Below are positions 13,601 through 23,860 of a stretch of DNA of 64,000 nucleotides, one piece after another. Made by a program: the position numbers and the translations under genes. The notes under the pieces are model-generated. The model had not been told where the DNA came from and did no database searches. It worked only from the letters and a program-made list of their open reading frames with translations. Numbering within the stretch: position 1 is the stretch's first letter; each line of letters starts with the position of its first letter. The DNA comes from Lepidodermella squamata (lineage: Eukaryota > Gastrotricha). The stretch covers positions 992,001 through 1,056,000 of the forward strand of contig JBLDXI010000034.1 of NCBI GenBank assembly GCA_047495785.1, given 5' to 3'.

Positions 13601-13809
13601 ATGAAGTAGAGGAGAAGTGGAATTTCGACGCTGATTAACGGCGCGGTTGGGGTGGGGCGGCTTTCAGGCGATTTCTGCTGCTGCGGCTCGACCATGGTCG
13701 ATCGGCGGGAGATGTGGCCGGTTTCGATGTCATCCGGAGCTACTACGATGTAGGCCTCCTCGTCGCTTTCAACTTGAATGACCTCAGTTTGATTTTCTTG
13801 AGCAGACAT
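10607..13809 (-). CDS. SLC46-like MFS transporter B (two exons)
   Basis: Exon 1 is 13809-12662 and exon 2 is 11084-10607; the junction joins AG+G into one arginine codon and gives 541 residues. A polar N-terminus (~50 residues) precedes EIPLLLYFIALGLFGPAQQE and YERICLFKF, a version of the QQ..YR..C signature of the SLC46 (heme/folate carrier-like) family. The MFS loop motif is GMWCDRFSHRFPL, and 12 hydrophobic segments follow. SLC46 proteins carry folates, heme-related or muropeptide-like solutes, often with protons; the substrate here is unknown. It is paralogous to the genes at 23861-25453 and 27689-29217. The intron (1.58 kb) is unusually long for this window, and its acceptor tract is a (TG)n run at 11085-11101. 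CTGATAAC lies upstream near 13876. Confidence 0.85.
11085..11101. repeat. (TG)n microsatellite at a splice acceptor
   Basis: A dinucleotide run that reads (CA)n on the coding strand and directly abuts the AG acceptor of exon 2 of the SLC46-like gene. Length changes here could affect splicing. Confidence 0.7.
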
Positions 13810-15295
13810 TTTTAGAAGAGATAAAGGCTTAGTAATGCAGACGCCGTATGAAAGACTAATCTCTCTAACTTGCTATGTTATCAGTAGTGTTGTGTTTTAT
13901 CGTTTTAAAAAGAAAAGAGCTTAGGTTTCTGTTCAAGTTGACCAAACACGCATCAACTACATTAACTACAAGTGACTGCCCTGATTTGGAAATAAGGGAA
14001 TACTCTATGGCAAACCATGGAGAAATATAATTTCCCCCGATCTGGAACCCTGAGCGAGTTCGGCGCAGCCAAACGGGGTTCCAGAGAGCTTTGGTTTCCT
14101 AACATTCAAGTATGTCTCTAGACTATGTTCTCATGGACTATGTGGCGTCGTAAACCTAATCTAAGAAATAAGTAGAATAGGACACAGATTCTACTCTTTT
14201 CGCATGATCGCGCGTGTAGCACATGACGCTTTTAGTCCGTTCGAAAAAGAGTCGAACCAACTTCTTCCAGGCCGGACTTGAAAGCACACCCCAGAGAGCC
14301 CTGGCGAAAACACTAACTACTAACTTACCCATTTGCGGCTAGATATTATTAGAAAAGGAAATAAAGCTTTGAGACTCAAATTTCCAGGTGGAATCGATGT
14401 CGCGAAGTCATGCCTGTAGAAGGAAAGTTTGGTTGTTAAGAAGTAATTTGAAAGGTTTACTTAATGCGAGTGAATCTCTTGCATCTTCCCATACCCATTA
14501 GAGACAATCCTAATCGGACTGCGGAGAGTTATGTGGCCTTCAACTCCGAAACAGGATTCCCGATACCTAAAATCATCGACGGCAACATGTATCCAACTGT
14601 TCAAGTACTCCTAAAATGCCCGCAACTGATTCATCTCACAATAAAGCACCAGACGTTGGAGCAAAGATCTATCTAAGATTCGAAGTCGATCGGCTCAGTT
14701 CAGCGAGAGCTCATGCAAATTGTCATAACATTGACTTCCCTCCCTCTAGTTTAGCTAGACAATATTCTCGCTACTGAATGGCGAAACACAGCGGAGAACT
14801 ACTGAGAAAAGTTGAACAAGGGACGTTGCATGCTGTTTTACGTGGGAATACATCTAACTACTTGGTGACTACGACGCTTCTGTTGAGGGAGATCGCACCC
14901 CCACCTACGACTCTTAGGCATGCCAAAGCCATAGAGAACGTTGTGATCACTTCGTTCTCTATGGCCAAAGCATGTTAGGATGTTATAACGAGGCCTTGCC
15001 AAATGACCTTACACTGCATGCTGTTGCCATGTCATATTAGGCCTGTGTGACCATATTCAAAGGAAAAAGGAGATCTACACATCTTTATTCATCGCAGTTG
15101 TTCATATAATATTTTTATATTAATTATAATGCTAAGGAACTTTTTTAATGCAGATGAAAAAATGGCTTTTAATTACATTTGGTTAAGTCTCGTAGTCAAA
15201 ACAAAGTAACTACTACACAAGGAAGCTTTCACCGTTGTTTACAATCAAATTTTCCTTGTGCTTCATATTACGATTACCTAAAACCGCTTGAAAAT
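13810..15295. other. intergenic with a small foldback
   Basis: No gene seen. At 14919-14972 there is an inverted repeat of about 20 bases per arm (left arm CATGCCAAAGCCATAGAGAA, with mismatches in the other arm). A related CTACGTTCTCTATG stretch occurs again at 63071-63085, suggesting a dispersed foldback sequence. Confidence 0.5.
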
Positions 15296-15682
15296 ATGCA
15301 TTGCCTTGTAGCAGTAGTTCTATGTGCCCTCGTAACTTTTATTTCAGCCTTGAAATCGGGCGACGAAATTGTGGTGCTCAGCAATGCGATTCGGCTCTAC
15401 CTTAACAAAGAGTACGCCGAGGCCTACGCTGAAGGCATGCGGGCCAAGGCCATTATTGATGAGCTGAAAGCGAAAAGCCTGCCGGTTTATCAACCCGAAG
15501 AAGATGTCATATACTCTATGGCCCAATCAGCTGCTGGAGTGGGCGAGTTCACAATGGCTGCTAAATTGCTACGCGAGCTTTTGCAATCGAACTTGGCACC
15601 GACGAGTAACGAGCTTTACGAGAGGCTGGCTAAAGATTACGAATACAAGGCGCAGCAGGCTAAAATAATCAGAGAACTTTGA
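15296..15682 (+). CDS. small secreted helical protein, family unknown
   Basis: Single exon, 128 residues. The start at 15296 gives a clear signal peptide (MHCLVAVVLCALVTFISA, cleavage near residue 18-19). The frame stays open upstream but reads as non-signal sequence. The mature part has no cysteines and is rich in Ala, Glu, Lys and Leu with heptad-like spacing, so it is probably a helical bundle or a TPR-like hairpin pair (AEAYAEGMRAKAIIDELKAK, then AAKLLRELLQSNLAP). Codon pattern and signal peptide support a real gene, but I recognise no family. A strong palindrome lies about 170 bases past the stop. Confidence 0.65.
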   Translation: MHCLVAVVLCALVTFISALKSGDEIVVLSNAIRLYLNKEYAEAYAEGMRAKAIIDELKAKSLPVYQPEEDVIYSMAQSAAGVGEFTMAAKLLRELLQSNLAPTSNELYERLAKDYEYKAQQAKIIREL

Positions 15683-15849
15683 ACAGCACAGCAATTTTTA
15701 TATTACGCTAAAACACAATTTTAATTTATGCAAAACTTGATGCACGTAATAATATTCACACAAATCATTGCATTAAATATTCGATTACCATACCAAGTAC
15801 TTCAGAACAATTCCATATTCACAAATTCCCAGGCTTAATTACTAACTAA

Positions 15850-16036
15850 CTGCTGTTATGACGGTCTGCCGCAGACCGTCATAATAGCAAATACCCAAAA
15901 CAGCAAACGCGACAAAACAGCAACTTTTTCATCTTGCGACATAACAGCAGAAACACTATGCATCTATTTCACGTAGTAAGTTTTCGCTGTTTTGTCGCAT
16001 TCGCTGTTTCGCGAAGTTGCTGTTTTGTCGCTGTAC
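15850..16036. repeat. palindrome plus inverted GCGACAAAACAGC cluster
   Basis: 15856-15884 is a perfect palindrome with 14-base arms around one C (arm TTATGACGGTCTGC). It is followed by copies of GCGACAAAACAGC or close variants: two forward (near 15907 and 15942) and two or three reverse (near 15986, 16004 and 16018). The whole can fold back on itself and looks like a small non-autonomous element or a binding-site cluster. Confidence 0.6.
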
Positions 16037-16360
16037 CTGAAAATCCGTACACTAACAGTTGAGTAAAATAAGTTGATTTACAAATCTACCTCCAGATTCC
16101 TATAAAATGACGTTGTTTTACTAACTAGGGGTTTTTTCAACAAATAATGTTGATACCTAATTTTCGAATGGATTTTTTTTGCTGGCCTCAACAGGTTTCG
16201 TTGTCAGTCGCGCCGGAGTGTTGCAGTTACATCGCCAGTGAAGTATTAGTTTATTGAAAAATCAAAGTTCCGTCCAGCAGACAGGCGTTTTGAAAACATA
16301 GCAAATCGATAGGCCATCTCACCCTACGTTCATAGTTCAGTTTTTCATTTCTTTAAAAAG

Positions 16361-16674
16361 GGTGTGACTTTTTTCATCCGACCAATGTCTCATTTCATCC
16401 GACAACCAAAAATGTGACTAAAATCATCCGACATGAAGATATCGATTTTCTCAATTTTCCCGAGTTCGATTTTTCTGGAGGGGCATACCCCTTTTATGCA
16501 CCCTATTTTCGCCCCTGAACCGGCAGAATTTTATGGTGAAAGATTCATGACGATCCGAGTTGTCACTTTTTTACTATAATTTTTGAAAATATGAACACGT
16601 AAGCCGGCAGGTTTTAGTCACATTTTAGGTTGTCGGATGAAATAAGACATTGGTCGGATGAAAAAAGTTTTCCC
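16361..16674. mobile_element. MITE with ~58-bp terminal inverted repeats
   Basis: The left arm (ACTTTTTTCATCCGACCAAT onward, to about 16421) and the right arm (about 16615-16674) are inverted copies with only a few mismatches. CTTTAAAAAG flanks both ends (16351-16360 and 16675-16684), a 9-10 bp target-site duplication. That length suits Mutator-like elements better than Tc1/mariner or hAT. There is no coding capacity. Confidence 0.8.
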
Positions 16675-17129
16675 CTTTAAAAAGTGATAATTCTCTTGAA
16701 ATTGTGCAAATTATGGCATAGCTAGCTGTCATTATTGCTGTTGTAAGGATTGGTCAGAGAGCGAAGTAGGACAGCCGAACTGGGATGGTTGGGTTACCCT
16801 GACGGTTACCTGGCAGACGAATCCTATGAATTCATCCTGATAAATCGATATTCAAAAACTAGGGTGATTGAAATTTTAAGTGAAATCAGAACCTGATGCG
16901 AACTATGCACCCAAAAGCCTAGTTTGGCATACTGTTGTCGATTTTCCGACTATGCATTCTCTTCATTTGCCCGAAAATTCAAGAATTGGACTTTTTTGCT
17001 TGGCTGAAAAAACTCGGCCGTGAAAGGGTTAAGCATTCAATTGTAATTACCACATCCATTACCATTCGAATGGCGCAGTTTAAAAGCAGCTAATGTAATT
17101 CTTGTACGCAGCCAGTTCTCATGGGTGGA

Positions 17130-17420
17130 CTTTCTCAGCTGCCTTAGCTTTAAAGAAGACTATCATCCCCCAGCTCGGCCAGACCGGAAAAGACATAATG
17201 AAAATGTATTCCACTGTCTTGTCAACTTTGAGAGGTTTTGGAGCGTGTTTTACTGGAAAATCTTCAACATTCCTTCAACTCTCCTTCAACAAGTTTTGGC
17301 AAATACAGCAAAAATGTGTACAGGCCTGTACTGACAGCTCCAGGATCCAAGATCGCACCCTGTCTACTACGCCGGACTTTAAGAGCATAAGCTTACTCCT
17401 TTCGAGGCCTAGCAAAACAC
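17130..17420 (+). repeat. dispersed repeat, copy 1
   Basis: Shares ordered blocks with 22840-23130, including GAGAGGTTTTGGA, GTGTTTTA.TGGAAA and GGATCCAAGATCGCAC. The copies have indels and no shared open frame, so it is probably a degenerate mobile element. It lies just past the 3' end of the PAN-like gene. Confidence 0.5.
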
Positions 17421-17505
17421 TTGCTTCACCCGTAATTTATTCTCACTATAACCCGATTCTTGACATCTGGCATCATCTGCTCTTGTCCCATGCAATCTCT
17501 ATGCT

Positions 17506-18099
17506 TCAAAGCTTGAAGATGCCAAAGTCGCTCGGGGCCGGCATTTTGCTCTCTTCGCACTTCCAGTTGAGGTTGCACATCTGGCTGACCCCTGAAAAGG
17601 CGAACGCTTTGCATTTCTCCTTGTCGAGGAGGCAAGCCGTGGCGCAGTCAGCAAACGTTTGCATGCCTGGTCCGCGAATTTGTACGTAGACGGCTGCGCA
17701 GGCGTATGGCACGCTTTTGAACTTGGTCAGGTCTGAAATGGTTGGAATTTTTATTATTTGTTTTCGCGAATCCTCCGGCAATTTTCACTTACTGAGATCT
17801 TTGCGGAACATTTGGAAGTCAGCGGCCACAGGGACAGTCGATACATTACAGGTTGGGTGGTGGAGGCAAAAGTTCAGTTTAGCGTTGTAAGCGAAGCCTT
17901 GGCATTTGTCGCCGGCGAACGTGCAGCCAATTTCACAGGCGCGTTGATTCACCACATTGGTCTTGGTGCCGAATGAGTAACAGCCGTATTTCAGTTGCTG
18001 GTAGTCCGGAGTTGGCTTTGGTGCAGTTGGAACTGTTGTCGAAGCCAAGTTTACAATAGCAGTGGCTAGCACAGTGGCGATGATTAGCTTGCCGAACAT
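17506..18099 (-). CDS. secreted protein with two PAN/apple-like domains
   Basis: Two exons, 18099-17793 and 17732-17506, split by a 60-base phase-1 intron; 177 residues. It starts with a signal peptide (MFGKLIIATVLATAIVNLAS), then a Pro/Thr linker. Two related modules of ~70 residues follow. Each has the pattern YgCy/aCa...C..gC....kC.gFayn....C.l...C and ends in dFqmF or dFgiF, which resembles the PAN/apple fold with its hallmark cysteines. Such domains bind proteins or sugars outside the cell. One module per exon suggests an internal duplication. An ORF on the opposite strand over exon 2 is a shadow. Family assignment rests on cysteine spacing only. Confidence 0.75.
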
Positions 18100-18867
18100 G
18101 TTTTCAAGTGAATGAGAAGAAATTAAAATACAATTAGACAGAAAATGAGTAGAATGATATGGAAGCGAAAACTTGAACACCAGCTCGAGTTATTAGTCCA
18201 GCTGCAGTGGAGCTCGGCTTCGCCACGTGAAGCTGGTCCTCCTCTCACCTACGGCGCGAATTGAGTGCAAATAATGTCATTTTGCACTCCGTTCTCTTAA
18301 GTTTTCCAACCTTGCGTACAATAAAACATTAGTAACGATAGCAATTTATTCAAATTGTGAAATTGATTCGATTTTCCAATATAAGAACTTTCCCGCATAA
18401 AATCGATTTACACTAAATAAATCTGTGGCTTCCAGCTAGGGTTTTATTACCCATCCAAAATAGTTGCACAGCCCTTCTCTGAATCTTTTTGCCATCCAAC
18501 AATGAGTTAGAACATTTTGGCATAAGAAAACAAGGTAGACGAGCAGGCTTCCAAAGTGACTCAAAGCCAGCATATATGGGTGAAGCGATTGCACCAATCG
18601 CCGAAAAATAAGGAAATAGGTTAGCCACATTGAAACTTTCAGATAAAGATCCTGCGGTAGTCGACCAAGGCAATGCTCAACCTTATATTTGTACAATACG
18701 AATTTTTATTTCTGATTATTTCAATTTAAGATCGATCTGGATACTCGCACAATCACTGAGAAAATTCCACTGATACAGTCTAAATGTTGAGATTGCAAAC
18801 AATAGCTGGCTCATTTATGCTGCAATTTTGTGGTCCATCTGATTGTGTGGCTTTGTATCGTAGAAAA

Positions 18868-19345
18868 ATGGCTGATATGATTAGCAGCCTGCCTTGTGAA
18901 ATCAGGTCGAACATATATTTCTTCTCCTTCCTAACCGACTCATTTTCATCAATTGTTCATTGGTTTGCAAACGGTATTTTCTGAAAATTTCCCATTTCCA
19001 TTATTTTAATTCCATTTATTCTTCTGTTCTAATGTTAATCATTTTTAGCTGTCTTTCAGTGACTTGGCACGCCATTGTGGTGACAGTTACAATGACAGCC
19101 TTTGACTACGGACGAACTGATACTCAGGTGAAATATAAGGGTTTTTCAGTTTTCTACAAAAAAGCTGATGGTTATGATAAAATCGTAATTTGTTGTAGTC
19201 AACTTTTTGTTAGAAGTATGGAGACTCGCAATTCTGGAAATATGACCCCGCTTGTCTTGGAACTGGCACCACTTACGATTTCGAAATTTTCAAAAATTGT
19301 ATCGATCACGGGGCTGAACATACGGTATTTGTCAATTAATTGCTT
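18868..19345 (+). pseudogene. FA0: decayed F-box-ankyrin gene
   Basis: 18868-18977 matches exon 1 of the FA genes (ATGGCTGATATGATTAGCAG, then SLPCEIRS and ending in TTTGCAAACG followed by GT), but indels have broken the F-box after the first third. About 250 bases further on, 19215-19325 matches the ankyrin part of FA1/FA4 (the stretch coding TRNSDNLTPL..., then CTTACGATTTCGAAATTTTC) with frame-changing gaps. The linker and unknown-domain exons and most ankyrin repeats are missing. This is a relic of the family now clustered at 34-58 kb, left behind 14 kb away beside a lectin gene. Confidence 0.75.
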
Positions 19346-19610
19346 CTGATTCAATTATGATTCAATTCAATTCTGATTCAATGATTCAATTCACTACATA
19401 CTCGTGGAACTTTAAATCACGGACAGTGTATCTTTTATTTCGAGCAGGAACATTTAGTATGATGCAAGACTTATATTAGCGTGGGATCACAACATATCAA
19501 TTACGGCCGAATCTTCTAAATATCGTTAATGAATCTTGTTAATGTTAGTTAATTAATGTTCTAGACTTGTTAATGTCAATGTTGTTGCATCGTGGTTTCA
19601 TGAAGCGTCT

Positions 19611-22548
19611 TCACTGAGGCAATCGCTCACACAGGCCGGGGTATGAGAGGATGCACCAAGATCGTTGAAGGGAACCACCAGAAAGAACAACACCTATGAA
19701 GCAAGAGAAAAATATATAGAGCAGTGATTTGTGACTTTTGCATTGCTAACAGGTTGACGTTTCGATTGCATCGCCGGTTATACTGAACAGTGATCGGTTG
19801 AATGGCTCGCCCGATATCCATCTGTAGTCATTCAAGTTCCGCCACTTCGCCCCAACGTATGCATAACTGACTTTGGCAAACGCGGCCGCCGCTGTCGCCT
19901 GGTCCTTGATAGAAAGCAGTGTCAATCCTTGGCTAGCGCAATAATTCGCCTTTTCGTCGCGTGTGCCAAAAGAAAAGGAAGCTATCATGTTGGCCGATGA
20001 CTAAAACATTATTATTAAAATCGGCCAGAGACAAAGCATGCCAAACTTACAGTGCCACAAAGACCCGGATTCTGACCACTGCAAGCCGAATCCGCCAGGG
20101 TTCCAACTTGGTTATATGTATACGCGCCTGTAATACAGCATTTTGTCTGTAATGCGCACCTTTTTAAGTAAAATTAGAATGGTCCCATTTGTTGTGGTTT
20201 TCGTGTTCAAATAGATAAAACATCCCGAAAGAAATGTAAATAAATTTACCCATGGCATCAACGGATTGAGTGTAACTGGGTTTGTGATCAACCCGATAAC
20301 CCGATATAAAGGGCAAAATAACTAACACGGGCCAGAGTTTGTCAGGTGGAACGTCAGGTTGATGACGGGGGTACCATCCTCCCATGTAAAATCCGGAAGC
20401 AGTCCAACGTAGATCTTAGCGGCGGCATTAGCAACCAGCGTTGCTTCTGCTAGATCGGCGGGCGATGAAAACGTTGCTATACGGCCGCCTTCGCTCTTGC
20501 ACTGATCACGCTGGTGAACATACCATCCGGATTGTCGATTGGATATGAAATAACGCGGTTTAAAGTCATTCATGCACGATGCGTAGTTCTCAGCAAACTT
20601 CTTCGAGCCGGAAAACGTTTTCACCTGAAGTTAAATTACATCTGAGAAAGGGAATATCAGCCGGAATTTGACGCTCACCCAAGTTGAACCGCCCGGGCAA
20701 ATGTTGTAGCATCTCTTGCCGTCCGGCGTATCGCATTGAGAAGCATACTTAAAAAAGAAAAACCATTATCAATAATTGAACTTATTCATCAGTCCCTGTA
20801 AAGGTTTTGATACTGTGAGGTTCGACAATTTTGATAAATAAATGAAAATACAACAATCAGTTCGCTCACCCATGATAGACAGTTAGCTTTGTTTCTGTAG
20901 ACGCCAGTTGAATACTCGTCGGTTTCATTGGCGATGCAACGCGAGGTGCTCAATCGGCAGGCGGTGAATTCTCGAGTGACAGCGTTGAAGCAGCGGATGT
21001 GCGGCTTCACTGAATCAGCGGCATCGCCTAAGTGTATAAACAGACGAAGTACACACGAAAAAATGTGTCCGAATTCCTGATTATTAAAAGGTGTTCTATC
21101 ATCCGAAATCTTTGAAACTTTTCATAGAAACGGTTTCGTCATAAAGATAGGTGAAAAAATAATGCAATCCGAATTGAACTCACTGCTAGCGCTCTTCAGG
21201 CAGGCATCCAAACTCGAAAATCCTGTCATATTTTTGCTCTGTATAAGTTTAAAATGAAATGAAAAATTAAAATAGAAACAGTTTGATACTCACCCCGCTA
21301 GGGCAAGAAAATTCGCTGGGCACGCAAGTGAAAAACTGCTGATCAACACACGAGTCGAATTTACGATTCTGTAAATGAAACATTATTGATATTCAGGAAT
21401 AAATTATAATAAAAAAAGAAGAATCATCAACCGCGAACGAGTTGAAGTCGTTGACGCAAGCCGCCAGATTTGTTTTGAACGGGAATGCACCGTTGTAGGA
21501 TCCGCCGACCTTGAATATATTGAAACAGAAATAGAAACATTTAGAAAATTGAAATGGATTATATCAGTGCTAGTTTTATGGCGAAAATTCCGTTGTTTAA
21601 ATCCAAGCACCATTTACCGTATTTTACGAATTTTTAGGCAGGAGCCAAATAGAGGGCAGAACCGGTGTGAAGGGCGAGGCGTAATGGTCATTTGAAATAG
21701 GGCAGAACCGTATTAATAGGCAGGGCCTTGTATGAAGTGGCTTACATGAGCGCCTGATTGTTCATCAGTAAGTGCAATAATTGTCCTTTATCCACCTTAA
21801 TCCACTTGAGCAACACTTCAAGAGTGTAGATCCGATCTGTTTTCGATGGGCTGAGCCTATTTTCAGATTGGAAATGCCCAAAAAAGCGTCAGCTAAATCT
21901 CGCTAAAAACATATCACTCCCCCCCCCTCTTCCCAAAAAAAAACAATCCTGGCAACGCCACTGGAAGAAACTGGAAATATTAATTGAAAACACACAAATT
22001 TTCTCAGGGTTGAGGGCTTAAGTCGGTTCGAAAACATTGAGCATCGACTAATTTACCCGTCCCGAGATAATCGACGTACCTAATTTATGAGAAATTAATT
22101 AAAGCCCCGTTTGCAATCCCTAAAGATGTAAACGAGCGACATCTCGATGATTCAGGAACTAACCATGACTTCAGTTGTTTTGCCACACCCAGGGCTTCCT
22201 GGCCGACATGTTGCTGCATAGGTATCGAATTTGTAGCACAGCCTAGCAGTCTATTTGGGTAATACATATAAAAGCCGAATAGCTTAATTATAAAATCTCA
22301 CCGCTTTCAAACAACTGCTTGCATCAGGAAGGCTGCTTCCGACCTTTCAAAGGAACAAAGAAATCAAATAGGCTATCAATTTATTCCGAACTAACTTGAT
22401 ACTCGCGGAATTGCTGGCAGCCGCTCGGCAGTTCGCGGCAATCGGTGAATTTGTCGTCGAATTGGGAGAAGCAGCGAGCCCACTCGCCGCAAAACACCGA
22501 TTCCATAGCGGCTAAGCACATAATAGTTATTGTTACTGTTTTCCGCAT
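19611..22548 (-). CDS. CLEC-B: secreted protein with Cys-rich modules and two C-type lectin-like domains
   Basis: Ten exons: 22548-22396, 21509-21432, 21368-21294, 21238-21184, 21027-20870, 20747-20679, 20624-20327, 20127-20051, 20000-19751 and 19693-19611; all junctions are GT-AG and in frame, 431 residues. Exon 1 holds a signal peptide (MRKTVTITIMCLAAMESVFC) and the first C-x10-C-x6-C module. Cysteine modules fill residues ~20-195, lectin-like domain 1 ~196-320 and domain 2 ~321-431. Exon phases match CLEC-A one for one, including cysteine codons split at the end of each lectin domain. The exon 1 donor is GTTAGT; reading through it gives a stop after 4 codons (55 residues), a possible short form. 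Intron 1 (886 bases) holds duplicated AGGGCAGAACCG. ACTGATAAGA, a strong GATA-type site, lies about 80 bases upstream of the ATG. Confidence 0.8.
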
Positions 22549-23860
22549 TTCGGTTTAAAGCAGAAGATATAGGTAAATCACTTGAAAATTAAAAATTGAA
22601 AATGTGAATGATTTGAAAGAAAAACACTGATAAGAAAAAACACCAGCATCACACGTGCGTCCGTTACGTCACGGACTGTTTTTCTCCCTGGTATTTTTTA
22701 AAACGCAATTTGAAGCTGAACAACAAACCCCGTACAGCTCGTGCCATTTTAGGTTGTTTTCATGCCCTAAAAACCAGACATTTATTTACATTTTGACAAG
22801 ACTTCATTCGACCTATTTTTTACCGATATGAAAGTGCCTTGGCCATGCCCAGTGTGCGACATTGCAGATCATCACCCAGCTCAGCCAGCAGCCAGGCCAA
22901 ACGACAAAATGCGAATTGATGCCACTGTTTCGTTAATTTCGAGAGGTTTTGGAACGTGTTTTAGTGGAAATTCTTCAAAATGTTCTCGCTTCGCTCGGCT
23001 TTTAGCTGAAATGATTAGCCGATTTGGCAAAAACAACAAAACAAGTTGTGCCCATCTCCGGCAGCCCGGGATCCAAGATCGCACTCTGGCCATGCCGATT
23101 ATTTTGAAGAGCATTGCAATTCTATTCCGTGTTAATTTCATGCCGGTTATTCCTTAATCGTGATTTATTATGATTTATCATCACCAGACGGAAGTAAAAT
23201 TTTCTTTTCACGAACCATTCTTTTCATCGAATTGCTTGACCCACGCTCGACAGTTTTTCAATCAGATTTGTGGCAAATTTTATAGCAAAAGCTGTCAACC
23301 GCGAGTTTTTTTAAGCATCAAAGTTATTCCCTAATTTCAAGGGAAAAAATCTCACTGATGCAAGCTGAATCTGGACACGCCGTTGCAACTTTTGAGGCTA
23401 GCTGACAGACTTATCAATGTTTTCGAATTCATACTAAGCGCTACTCAGCGCAAACAAGGAGAAAACGATTTTAATGGTTTTTACCAAGTGTTTATTTTTC
23501 TCCATTTTTTCAAACGAAAAATACCGCCACCTTCACAAAGTCCCCCATCTGGACTCTGGAGGGTCTTCGCGAAGTACTTAATAGACTGAGAAGACCCTAA
23601 GGTTCTCGCACAATTTTTTTTTCTTACGCATTTTTTCTTACGAAAACCTTACGCGCACAGCGAATCGCATACACCCACCAGGTCACAAACTGATTTCTTT
23701 TTTCGGCGTATGTAATTTTTATTGCTCCGTCAAGTCGTCGAAAAAAGCGATGGCTTTATTGAGACGAACTCTTGACGCTCTTCCAAATTATAGTTATAAT
23801 TACATATAAATTATTATTACTTTGAAATGTTTCAAAGAAAAGCCTCCTTTAGACCGGATG
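22549..23860. other. intergenic, promoter of CLEC-B and a dispersed repeat
   Basis: Contains ACTGATAAGA near 22626-22635, the dispersed repeat copy 2 (22840-23130), and minus-strand AATAAA-type signals near 23712 for the SLC46-like gene ending at 23861. No separate gene seen. Confidence 0.5.
22840..23130 (+). repeat. dispersed repeat, copy 2
   Basis: Same block order as 17130-17420: ATCATC.CCCAGCTC, GAGAGGTTTTGGAACGTGTT and GGGATCCAAGATCGCACTCT. Short open frames on either strand differ between the two copies and are not conserved, so they are not treated as genes. Confidence 0.5.

Noticed and set aside
14464-14978. Two short plus-strand frames (70 and 66 residues)
   Set aside because: No signal peptide, no paralogue, and one overlaps the foldback repeat.
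17102-17689. 195-residue plus-strand frame
   Set aside because: It runs through a dispersed repeat and then antisense to the PAN-like exon; no signal peptide or conserved counterpart in the other repeat copy.
18413-18696. Overlapping 86-residue minus-strand frames with hydrophobic stretches and an F-box-like LPQDLYLKV start
   Set aside because: Frames are not supported by splice structure or paralogues, and the F-box resemblance is only a few residues; left unannotated.
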